This document shows, piece after piece, positions 1-10,600 of a stretch of DNA of 64,000 nucleotides. Each line of letters begins with the position of its first letter. The first letter of the stretch is position 1. The notes below the pieces were generated by a model, which searched no databases, was not told the origin of the DNA, and saw only the letters and a list, made by a program, of their open reading frames with translations. The stretch is from Lathyrus oleraceus (Eukaryota > Streptophyta > Magnoliopsida > Fabales > Fabaceae): contig NC_066584.1 in assembly GCF_024323335.1 (NCBI RefSeq), forward strand, positions 274,637,618 through 274,701,617. The letters are read 5' to 3'. Made by a program: the position numbers and the translations under genes.

Positions 1-308
1 ACATTTCACATGTACTTTCATGATGCATGATCAAATTTCATCAAAAATAATCATGGCAAAAGGTCATTTTTCAAGTGATCACTTTGAAAATTGGTGGGAA
101 AATAGGTGAAATTTCAAAATACATGGTTTTGGCACAAAAAGCTCATTCCAACATATCACATACATCATTTTAGACTTGCTTGAAATGTCATTGCACTGTT
201 ACATTGCTTAATTTGGAAAAGGCATTTTTGACATTTCACTTAAAAATTGCATTAGAACTAATTCATTCAATTTTGCTAATTGTGATTAGAAAGTGGATTA
301 AGCATTGG

Positions 309-316
309 TATAAAGG
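309..316 (+). promoter_or_regulatory. Candidate TATA box of the leftmost LTR
   Basis: TATAAAGG in a GC-poor setting. It lies 390 bases upstream of an AAGGTAAATT splice-donor-like site, the same order as in the other Ogre LTRs here (spacing about 250 in those). Promoter function is inferred. Confidence 0.4.
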
Positions 317-3274
317 CTTAATTATAACAGAAATCATAATCACTTTTCACATTTCTCAAGATCTAACAGAATTTCCCTCCAATTCTCTCCAAATTCTCCA
401 AAACTTTTTTGACATTTTTCATCAATTCTCATCAAATTCTTCATCAATTGCACTGGTTATTGTTGGATCTATCTTTTACAATCATCATTGAAGAACTGTT
501 TCACACATTCAAGGCCAAAGGAGTGGAGATTCGCAATTGTTGGAAGCTCATTCATCCATGGCAAAGTGAAGATTCTTGCATCTGGTGCTGTTTTGAGCTG
601 AGCTATTCGTGTCATTCAACTCCTACATCAACAAGCTTCATCTGTTTTCACATTTTACACCTGGGAAAGCGCGATTCAACATCTGTCATCTCCATAAGGT
701 AAATTCTCGAATTCTTTAATTGCTTGAATCATCATGTGGCTTAGATAGATCTCTCAACATAGATTACCATGATGCTTGTGGTTTTGATTTTGGTTGAGAA
801 TTGGATGAGAAATCTTGATTGGAAGTTTGATGCTCAATTGTTTTTTCGCTCGATCCGTGCAGCATAGGTAGAATTAGGTTAAACTAGTTTCGTATTCATG
901 ATGTACGTGGTTTGCTGGTGATTTTGGTGTATGGCATGTGTATTTTGGTTGAAAAGTGTTCTTGAGCATTTTCTGGAAATTTCTGTTGTGTTCTTGATGA
1001 AGAACTTGCTTCAGCGCGCATTTGATCTTCGTTGCCTTGGCTTCATTTTCAAATTCTGTTTACCGCGTTTCCGAGCCAATAGCATGGCGCCAGCAAATAA
1101 ATGAAACGACCGCGTTTTGGTCACGTTCCTCAGAATTACAAAACTGCCATTTTCAGTTTAATTCATTTCATTATTTCATTTTCTTTTTCTCATTTCCATT
1201 TCATTTTGATGCATGAACTTCAAAAATCCATATCTAATTCATTTCTTGTCCAAATTTTGTGAGGTTTTTTGAATTATTCTCCTTGTGATGTGTAGTTTTT
1301 AATGGTGATTTTTATGATTTTTGTGCACGTGTGAAAAAATAAAATGCCTAGGGATTGTTTGGATGTATGCTTCATGTGTATGTTTTACCATTTCCTTCAT
1401 AAAATGATGATGCTTCCCTAGAAATGCTTGAAATTTTTTGTGCATGTTCTGGACTCTTTGCTGGTGATTTTGATATGTGGTTTGCAATTTTTGGATCCCT
1501 GGTTGAGGAGATATGCATTTTTGATTAGAGGTGTGACAATTTGTGTCACACCATTGCTTGGTGAATTTCAATGATTTTATTTGATGTGCTTGGGGACATT
1601 GGATTGAGCCAAAGTTTTGCATAATTGAACATATGGATGTTGAAAATACATGAGAATATTTCTGGATTTATTGATGGCATTTCCTATTTGATTGGAATTT
1701 TTCCCTCTGTTTGGTCATTTGTTGATTTTTTGTGATACATGTTGGTATTTGCTTTGTGAAATTCTGGTCATTAATTGGATGAGTGTGAAATTTGACATGT
1801 GAATTCTAGACACATTATAGGTCATTTTGGCTTTGATCCCATTCATTTATCATATGTTGTCACTGTTTTATGATTGATGGAAGTTGATGATTGTTTTGAT
1901 GCCTTGTGTTGGCTTGCTTGAACTTGTCTGAACTTTATGAATTTAATTTCCCTACTTCCACGTGTCCAAATGAGCTGAAATTTGATATGCTATTCATTGA
2001 ATGTGTTCTGTTGAGACTTGAATTTTTGTGGAATTTATTAAAATGTTTTGATAATGATTTGATGGTGATCATTCTGTTTGGTCCTTTGAGGTTGCAAATT
2101 GCATGTTTTGTGCCTTTTCTTTCATGAAATGATGATGATGAATGATGTGAGCATGGGACCAATGGGATTTGTTTCTAATTTGTTTGATTGTGATTTTGAT
2201 TAATTTTCACTTGCTGTTTTGGATTTTTCATCTTCTTTGGACCCTAGGCTTGTCCTAGTGGTCTTGTTTCTCACTTTTGAGTTGTGTTTCAGGTTGAGAT
2301 GCAAATGCTTTAAGGAGAAAAATGCAAGTTGATTAAATTGAGTTTGGTTGCTTGTTGTAAACTAACTTTTGTGTTTTGTAGGATGCTTGGCTCACTTGAG
2401 TTGATTGTGCTTTGCCCATTGCATTGTCTGATTATACATTGTCTGTTGGTTCTTAACTTGTCTGTGTTGACTTTGTGACTTGAATACTGACTGTATTAGA
2501 TTGATTTCAGGTACCATAGTCGCTTTAGTTCTTTAAGAACTTGCTGTGCTGCTGCTTGGTTGTATAAACCAATTGAGGTAGACTCTCTTGTCTCCATGTA
2601 GTCTGGAAGACCTGGCTTGTTATTTAGCCAGGCAACTGTCTGAAGTCCTCCTTAAGAGGCGATGATTGTGATTGTTTATTTTTGTCCCCAAGCAGGAAAA
2701 GACCTTGATTAAGGCAATTGGCGGATAAGAGAGATATGCAATCTATCTCCCGCTATTCTTGTTGAGTCGTCCCTCTGCTCACACCACTGTGTTGATGCAT
2801 TGGGACATTAACCCAAGATCTTGTACAGTTGTACAGTCAAGTCAGAGTCATGAGTGTAGAAGGGTTCCCACTTCCTGAACCCACACTCCTTTGTCTGAAG
2901 CTCTCCCTGGCCAGGGATAAGAGCTGTGAAGTCTAATCTTCACTCACCTTTCATCTGGCTTCACCCTGACTCTCAATGTCAGGGTTAAGAGCTAACACCA
3001 CCCTTGTACAGATGACTTGCCTTGGCAGTCTGACCCTTTGTTTGAGCCCATTTTTTGACTGGATATAGTGTGTGCTACTTGTGAATGTTTGATTTGTTTT
3101 GTTTATGCTTGCATGCTTTGCTTCTTCCTGGTTAGGATTAGCTTGCTGTTGTGCGAGTAGGTAGAAACCATAACATAGAGCAATGATGCATGATAACACC
3201 TAGGCTCGAGTCCAGCTCCCTAGTAGTGTGTCTCCCTTTGTATCTGGTTGGAATTTCTTTCCCGTTCAGGGGAA

Positions 3275-3705
3275 CTACGTCGCCCTGATCCTCATACCAG
3301 ATGAGGTACGTAGGCAGGAGGCCGTGCGAGGTCTCTCCGGGCACTTTTTTTCTTTTTGTGTGTGTTTGCTTGTTAATTCTCTTGTGTGTCAGGATATGGA
3401 TGTAAGCCCAGCGATTGGCTGTACGTATCCTGATTGTGTTTGTTTGGTTCGGAAGCCGATGTAATTCCAGCGATTGGCGTTCGGGTTCCAAGTTTGCCTG
3501 TGTTTGTTTCAGCGTGCGTGAGCTGAACTACGACAGCTCTGATTCTCGTTCCAGACGAGATACGTAGGCATAGGATGCGATATCCTAGCGAGCCCTCTCC
3601 TCTTCTCCCACCTGTGTTGTCTTCAGTGTGTGTGTGTGATGTTTGTTTTAGCAACCTTTTTCTATCGTTTGAGCGTGGATCCCGTCGAGTACGACGGATG
3701 CGTAG
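3275..3705 (+). other. Three tandem covarying hairpins with a TACGTAGG-type tail in the LTR end
   Basis: Copy 1 (3275-3313): CCTCAT and ATGAGG pair around ACCAG, enclosed by CTACGT/ACGTAG. Copy 2 (3528-3567): CTCGT/ACGAG pair around TCCAG and are followed by ATACGTAGGCA. Copy 3 (3682-3705): CCGTCG/CGACGG pair around AGTA and are followed by ATGCGTAGG. The stems keep pairing although their bases differ, which is what RNA or cruciform structure under selection would produce. Related single copies occur in every other Ogre LTR of the window. Function unknown. Confidence 0.55.
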
Positions 3706-3885
3706 GGGTGCTATTACCTTCCCTTCGCATAACCGACTCCCGATCCCATTCTCTTTGGTCGCGAGACCATGCTTTTCCCAGGTTTACTTCGAGCGTTTCC
3801 TTTCCCTCTTTGGGATAAATAACGCACGGTGGCGGCTCTGTGTTGTTTTGTTTTAGCCCGCCGGTTGTTTTTCGCGGATGCGACA

Positions 3886-5275
3886 AGGCGCAAAGACTTC
3901 AGTAAGATCATCAGGAACTGAGGTCTTTGCAGTCTAAAAAGTGATTCTTGAAGGAGGTTTGTTGTTTGGAACTTTCGTTTTTTGGGCCGGAGTAGGCGGA
4001 GTAGCTGATGGCGCCTTTGATGTAGGAAAAATATGTGAATGGGCGCTGCCACTAGAGTCTTCACTGCCGACAAAAGGCACCTCTTCAAGAACCACCTAAG
4101 TCACAAGATACATGAGAGGGTGACTGAATTTTAAAACCTCATGAAACTTTAAGACATGAAGTACCTTTGGTTTCAGAGTCGAGGGCGCCTTTTGTCTTTT
4201 TGAAGGTTTGCATGGGGATACCTTAGCTGCTGGAACCCTCTTTCGAACCTAGAAGATGGAAACAGAGAAAAAGAAGTTGTTACTTTTTTCTTTCCATAGA
4301 AGGAAAATGAGAAGGAATAATGGGTACCTTCTTTGTTTAAGCCTCATCAGCATTGATAATTTGGATTGTTTTATCGGGAGCGTCAGTAGTCGGCGGTGGA
4401 GTAGGTGTGTCTCCAGCGAGAGTAAAGCATCTGTCATGTGTTGAAGGAAAAGTGCACTTGGAAAACATTGACGTTGCTAGTCGGACCACCACTCGTCGAA
4501 GTCTTTGGTTGTCAAGAAGGATTATTGGAATTTGAAAACTGGTAATTCGAGGCGCTGAGTAGACTTGTGAAATCTAATGCAAGCTTTATGGCCTTCAGCG
4601 TTCAGTAATCGACCAACCCATACAATGTCAGTCGAATGTAACACCAAATACTTTGGTAACATCTGGCTAAGGCCAAATTGGTGAGCCACCAAGTTGGGTT
4701 GGTAGCTCATAAAACTATATCCTTTTAACCCTGCCTCTATCTTGAAGGACAACAGTGTAGGAGTCAAAAATTCCCTCCACACAACACTCGATTGTGCTGC
4801 AACTTGAGGGGAATCACCAGGAAAAGGATTTTTAAACCATTTTAGGCCAAAGCTTCGATCCACAAATGGGGCCATACCTGGAACAAAGGAATTGTCCTCG
4901 ATAAACATATTGAGATACTTCATAAAGAGGTGTTTGTTGGGAGCTTCCTGACATGTCATTAAGGCGAGTCTTGCGCCTTCGACTGGTCAATCCTGGTTCA
5001 AACGTATTATGCGCTCCGACACCAGATAACCCAACTGGTACTCGAAGCTGGTGTTTAACCAATGTTGCAGCAACCACATAGGGCCAGACAAGTTCAGGGA
5101 CTTTGGAGTAGAATGGAGATATTTAAATTTTAGGGTCGCAAGCCCTAGAGAATGGTATAGGAAGCTAGCAAAAGCTTACCTAAGGAAACTTGTCGACCTT
5201 CATGGATTTCGATCGCCAGACTTATGTAACTCTTGGCTATTTGTAAAGAGCCAGGACAAAAGACATAGTACGAAA
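3886..5275 (-). pseudogene. Decayed plant-mobile-domain (PMD)-like gene with short introns, 3' end cut off
   Basis: Read on the minus strand, residues resembling plant mobile domain proteins run from about 5250 (IHEGRQVSL), through GPMWLLQHWLNTSFEYQLGY (about 5090-5030), to an open stretch 4959-4522 and on through TTKDFDEWWSD (about 4510). A Ser/Pro/Lys-rich tail follows, with two apparent GT-AG introns: 4327-4249 (79 nt) and 4164-4096 (69 nt). The 84-nt exon between them, and its neighbours, keep one phase. Damage: stop codons at about 4993, 4525, 4335 and 3937, plus frameshifts near 5180 and 4415. The gene ends abruptly at 3886 where the LTR begins. PMD proteins act in nuclear silencing in plants and are also carried by transposable elements; whether this copy was a host gene or element cargo cannot be decided here. 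Confidence 0.55.
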
Positions 5276-5347
5276 GCCAAAGGGTTAGAAAAATAATATA
5301 CTCTTCATTAGATACTTCGACAGAATTTTGATCATGGTGGTCTTCGA

Positions 5348-6077
5348 TATAAGATGGACCCCCTTGATGCGCCCAAAAATAAATTCATGTCCAAAAACTG
5401 CAACTATTATTATGAGGTTATGCTTTTCAACCATAAAAACATAGGTGCCACATACTAGACATTGATGGATTCCGTTTTCTCAGGTTTAATATGGAATAAC
5501 CTTAAAGTCTATATAGACAACATGGTTGTGAAGACCTCGGAGGAATAAAATCACTGTAACAACCTTAAAGACATCTTGAACGCATTCAAAAAGTATAACA
5601 TACAAATAAACCTCACTAAATTCTCCTTCAGGGGTTATGAGGGAATGTTTCTAAGTTTCATGTTAACTAGAAAAGGGGTAGAGGTAAACCCCAATAATGG
5701 AATACATTTATCATCATGAGGAGTCCTACCGTAATAAACATGACGATTGGTCGTCCACTCTAAATTTATTTCCAGTATAGGTTACAAGGTTTTTCATTTA
5801 TTTACCACCCTAAGAAATAATGAGAAGTTTGAGTGGACGGGTGAGTGTGAAGAAGCATTCACGAGGTTGAAGACCTTTCTGGCCACTATGCCAGTATTGA
5901 GGCACCCATTAAATGGTGCACCACTATCCTATATTTATCTATAACAAACAGGGTAATGAGTTATGTGCTAGTCTAAGAGAAATATAACAATGCATAGCCA
6001 ATTTATTTTGTCAGCAACATGTTTAAGGGTGCATAGCTAAAGTACAAAAAAATAGAGAGGTTGGTGTTGGAAATAGT
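5348..6077 (+). pseudogene. Ty3/gypsy RT and start of RNase H, decayed (left half)
   Basis: Frame-by-frame reading gives the plant Ty3/gypsy RT order: YKMDPLDAPKNKF (the usual MHP-E-KTAF region, about 5348-5386), an FN..NIGATY stretch, YIDNMVVK in the place of the YVDDMVVK catalytic box (second Asp replaced by Asn), then EWTGECEEAFTRLK at about 5832, the RT-RNase H connection. Several stops and frameshifts are visible. The copia-1 insertion at 6078 interrupts it at LVLEIV, and the rest resumes at 14446. No LTRs of this element are recognised in the window. Confidence 0.65.
6073..6077 (+). repeat. Target-site duplication of copia-1 (left copy)
   Basis: ATAGT immediately before the TGTAGG LTR start; the identical ATAGT follows the second LTR at 14441-14445. 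Confidence 0.9.
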
Positions 6078-7552
6078 TGTAGGTGTTTAATTGGCTGCAT
6101 TATATGGTAAAACACTAGCTGGATTCTAATGTCTTGACTGATGTCATGACATGGTGTGTATGTGTGACTGCATTGTAGGTTAGAATATCTAACTGTACTC
6201 TGATGTCTTGACTGATGTCATGACACACTTGAGTAGTTACTGCAGGATTAGCTAATACATGATTTATTGAATGTCAAACTGGAGACTGTGACATTCATCC
6301 CTGTCAACAGCTACTGAGGAATAGAACAATTGGTGTTCTGTTAGAGCTCAGTATTCATTTGCAGTCTGGTTATCAAGGAAGAACCAGACCTGGCATAAGG
6401 CCTACTGTATGAATGTCAAACTGGATGTTATGACATTCATCATGGACAGTATATACTGAATAATAGACAGAGTGGTGTTCTGCTACACTTCAGTATGTTT
6501 CTTAGTTTGTTCTTCAAGAGGATAACAGAACTAACTTAAGGCCAAATGTGTAAATGTCAAATTGGATACTTTGACATTTATTAATGTAAGCTGTTACTGT
6601 AGTATGGTCCTTTTGGTCATGTACAGGTCAGCAAAATTGTACAGTCTATTTTTTTGGAAAAACAGACTCAGCATATGATCCTTGATGTCAAGCTGAATGT
6701 CGTGACATTCATTCCTGACAGCATATGCTATATTGTAGGTTGTTCAGTTTTCTGTTTCAGCTTTTTCTCAGGCTATTCTTCAGGGATTCAACAGCTTAGA
6801 GAAAAGCCAGGAAATCAACGACCAAGCTACATTTAATGAACCTAACAAATAGCCTATTTGTTAGTAACCTAGATATTGAATTTATAGGAACTCGCGTGAC
6901 CTTAAATTCAGGAGAATACAAGTGCAAAAGCCCAGGTACTGCAATATAAAAGGAAGTCGTTCCTTCATTCAGTTTTTGGGGATTTTGAGGCGTGAAGATT
7001 AAGTGTGTCCATCATACTTCACTGCTGTATTTTTGTGAGTCTTGTATTAGACATATCTTGTAAGCCAAACCATTATCACGTTGATGATTGTTTTGGTATA
7101 GGGTGTTCATTGAGTTGTAAGTGTTGTGTCGCTCAAAGCTTTTAAGCGTGAGTGCTGTGTATCTTGATTAAAGCTGTTAAGCACAATCAAGAGTTGTTTG
7201 AAGTGTGACTTCAAAAGTGTCTTTAATATTGATTAAAGGTAGTAATCACTGAGGTGATTGAGGGGGAGTGAGTAGGAACTCTGATCTTAGAGTAAGATTG
7301 AAATTGCATTGGGTAGGGATTAAGTGACAAGTTGTAAACGGGTGAGTTTAGCTTTGAATTAATACTACTGATAGTGGATTTCCTCCCTGGCTTGGTAGCC
7401 CCCAGATGTAGGTCATGTTGGACTGAACTGGGTAAACAATTACTTGTGTTATTTACTGCACTTACTGTTAAGTTCTGCATAATTCTTGTCTGTGCAGAAT
7501 TGGATGTCATAACAACCCGTGTGATATCTAAAGTCTGATAACTAGAATTTCA
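6078..7552 (+). repeat. copia-1 left (5') LTR
   Basis: Direct repeat of 12967-14440. The U3 part carries a series of inverted-repeat modules of the form TGTCA...TGACA (6128-6151, 6201-6225, 6269-6298, 6411-6440, 6552-6580, 6684-6713). A TATA box follows at 6945. The LTR ends TAGAATTTCA, with the primer-binding site two bases later. Small ORFs in it recur in the right LTR only because the LTRs are copies. Confidence 0.93.
6945..6951 (+). promoter_or_regulatory. copia-1 LTR TATA box
   Basis: TATAAAA in GCAATATAAAAGGAAG, about 600 bases before the LTR end. The same site occurs at 13833-13839 in the right LTR. Transcription probably starts about 30 bases downstream. Confidence 0.6.
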
Positions 7553-7554
7553 AT

Positions 7555-7569
7555 TGGCATCAGAGCAGG
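7555..7569 (+). other. copia-1 primer-binding site
   Basis: TGGCATCAGAGCAGG starts two bases after the LTR end. It differs by one base from the initiator-Met tRNA primer site TGGTATCAGAGC common in Ty1/copia elements. Confidence 0.8.
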
Positions 7570-7622
7570 CACCCAGCCTGTGAATTTCTGGGTGAGATCT
7601 AGGGAAGTTACTTTCTAGTACC

Positions 7623-10600
7623 ATGGACAAGGATATAGGACACTCAAATAGACCACCCATGTTGGATGGCTCTAATTATGATGACTGGAAGCCTCGTATG
7701 ATAGCCTTCTTAAGGTCTCTAGATAGCAAAGTCTGGAGAGCTGTCAACAAAGGATGGGAACATCCAATGAGGACAGGTGAAGATGGAGTCAGTGTGCAGA
7801 TTCCTGAAGAAGAGTGGGACAAGGAGCAAGAGGCATTAGCTCTTGGAAACTCCAAGGCCTTGAATGCATTGTTCAATGGAATCAGTAAGAACATCTTCAG
7901 GCTGGTGCACCACTGTGAACTAGCTAAGGAAGTTTGGGATACCCTCAAGGTAACTCATGAAGGTACTTCCAAAGTGAAGATGTCCAAACTTCAGATGCTA
8001 ACCACCAAGTTTGAAAATCTGAGGATGAAAGAGGATGAGACTATTCATGACTTTCACATGAATATTCTTGAAATTGCAAACACCTCTAGTGGACTAGGTG
8101 AGAAAATGGCTGAAGAGAAACTTGTAAGAAAGATTCTCAGGTCCTTGCCTAAGAGATTTGCTATGAAGGTCACAGCCATAGAGGAGGCACAGGACATCTG
8201 CAATATGAAGGTGGATGAGCTCATTGGTTCTCTCCAAACCTTTGAAATGGGCTTGTGTGAGAATGCTGAAAAGAAGAACAAAAGCATAGCTTTTGTATCT
8301 AATGCTGAAGAGGAGTCAGAAGCAGGATATACTGAAGGTGATGAAAGTATATCAGAAGCTTTATCCATGCTTGGCAGACAGTTCAACAAGTTCGTGAAGA
8401 AGATTGATCAAAGAGGGAGACCTAATGTCAAGAACATCCCATCTGACATCAGGAAAAGATCAACTTCTGAAGAAAAGCTCAACCAAGTCAAGGGAATCCA
8501 GTGTCATGGTTGTGAAGGGTATGGACACGTCAGAGCTGAATGCCCTACCTATCTCAAGATGCAAAAGAAGGGGCTAACTATCACATGGTCTGAAGGAGAT
8601 TCTGAAAGTGAATCTGAAGGAGAATCTGCCAAACATGTCACTGCACTAACCAGTGTTTGTGCCTCTGATGATGACTCAAGTGCAGATGAACTGACCTTTG
8701 ATGAACTTGCTGCAGCCTATAAGAAGCTGTGTACCACCAGTGCAGAAGTCCGTGCACAAGGAGAAAAGCAGAAGAAACTCATCAAGGAACTGGAAGATGA
8801 GAGACAGAAGCATCTGACAGCCATAGAGGGTCTAAATGGTGAGATAGCCTTGCTGAACTCCAAGCTGAATCAGATGACTAAATCCATCAGAATGATGAAC
8901 AAGGGAACTGACACCTTGGAAGAAATTCTAAAGGTGGGACAAAAGTCTGGAACCAAATCTGGCCTAGGATTTGGGAAAAGATCCTCAGCTGAACACAAAC
9001 GCCCAAAGGCTAAAGTTCAGAAGTTCAAGCGGAAGTCAAAGCCAATGTCTCAACATCGGGGAACTAGGATGAATAATCATCAGAAGAGGAAATTCCAGGA
9101 GTGGAGGTGTCACCACTATGGTAGGCTTGGACATATCAAAGCCTTCTGCTACTGGATTCATGGTTTCCCTAACCAAGCCTCGCATGTCAGGCCTAAGCAT
9201 AAGACATATAAGCGCTATGTCCCCAGCAAGAAGCAACAATGGTATGCTAGGTTAGCACACACAACTCTAAGGGCTTCTACCAGAGAAGACTGGTACTTTG
9301 ACAGTGGATGCTCAAGACATATGACTGGTATGGAAAATCTACTGGTGGATATTCAACCTCACACTACCAGCTATGTGACCTTTGGTGATGGTGCCAAAGG
9401 AAAAATAAAAGGTGTGGGCAAGCTGGACTGCTATGGAGTTCCAAAACTGAATAATGTACTGTTAGTAAGAGGACTAACTGCAAATCTCATAAGCATAAGC
9501 CAGCTGTGTGATCAAGGATTCTATGTTCAGTTTACTAGGGAGCTGTGCACTGTGACAAATGGTGACAATCAGGAAGTTATGAGAGGAACCAGGTCCAAAG
9601 ATAACTGTTATCTATGGGAACCTAAAGTCTCTAACTTTTCAACAATATGCTCCTCAGCCAAGGAAGAACAGGAGGTGAAACTGTGGCATAGACGACTTAG
9701 ACATCTCCACTTACGGGGAATGAAGAAGATTATATCCAAGGAAGTAGTCAGAGGGATCCCAAAGATGCTTATTGATGAAGGAAGAGTCTGTGGAGAATGC
9801 CAGGTGGGCAAGCAAACCAAGATGTCACATCCGAAGCTGGGACATCCTACAACTTCCAGAGTTCTGGAACTGTTGCATATGGACTTAATGGGACATATGC
9901 AGGTTGAAAGTCTTGGTGGGAAGAGATATGCCTACGTGGTGGTTGATGACCATTCCATATACATGTGGATAAGCTTCATCAGAGAGAAGTCAGATACATT
10001 TGATGTCTTCAAAGACCTGTGCATCAGACTTCAAAGGGAAAAGGACAGTTGTGTGGTCCGGATTAGGAGTGATCATGGTACGGAGTTCAAGAAATCCAAG
10101 TTTGATGAGTTTTGCTCGTCTGAAGGAATAAGTCATGAGTTTTCCTCCCCTATAACTCCCCAGCAGAATGGGATAGTTGAAAGAAAAAATAGAACTATTC
10201 AAGAATCTGCCAGAGCAATGATTCATGCAAAGAAGCTCCCCATGCACTTTTGGGCTGAAGCAATGAATACCGCGTGCTATGTTCACAACAGAGTCACCTT
10301 GAGAAAAGGAACCTCCTCCACTCTATATGAAATATTGAAAGGCAGAAAACCCACAGTGAAGTACTTTCATATCTTTGGAAGTAAATGCTACATTCTCACA
10401 GATCGTGAACAGAGAAGGAAGCTGGATCCCAAAAGTGATGAGGGTATATTTCTAGGATACTCCACTAACAGCAGAGCCTACAGAGTGTTCAACTACAGGA
10501 CCAATGTCCTGATGGAATCCATAAATGTTATTGTGGATGATAAAGAGGAAGGGATCGATGTCATAGAGGATGTTGAAACATTCCTTGACAGTTCAACTGA

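Larger units (their letters stand above)
1..3885 (+). mobile_element. Right part of a Tat/Ogre-like LTR (cut by the window edge)
   Basis: This AT-rich stretch has no credible coding region but is laid out like the Ogre LTRs elsewhere in the window. A TATA box lies at 309-316, an AAGGTAAATT splice-donor-like site at 699, and the TACGTAGG hairpin motifs fall in the last 650 bases. Near the end is a ...AATAAC..GCGGTGGCGGCTCTG.. segment like the ends of the other Ogre LTRs (19350-19370, 34960-34980). It stops at ...GGATGCGACA (3885). No primer-binding site follows; the sequence passes directly into a decayed minus-strand gene, so this is probably a solo LTR or a truncated element. The left end and any target duplication are outside the window. 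It is a different subfamily from the LTRs at 14665 and 30344. Confidence 0.6.

Noticed and set aside
3714..4088. 124-codon basic ORF on the minus strand
   Set aside because: Out of frame with the spliced PMD-like reading and crossing the LTR junction at 3885; a chance frame.
6654..6836. 60-codon plus-strand ORF repeated at 13542-13724
   Set aside because: Also an LTR duplicate, overlapping the inverted-repeat modules and upstream of the TATA box.
7223..7510. 95-codon minus-strand ORF repeated at 14111-14398
   Set aside because: It lies inside both copia-1 LTRs; its conservation is explained by the LTRs being copies, and it has no recognisable domain.
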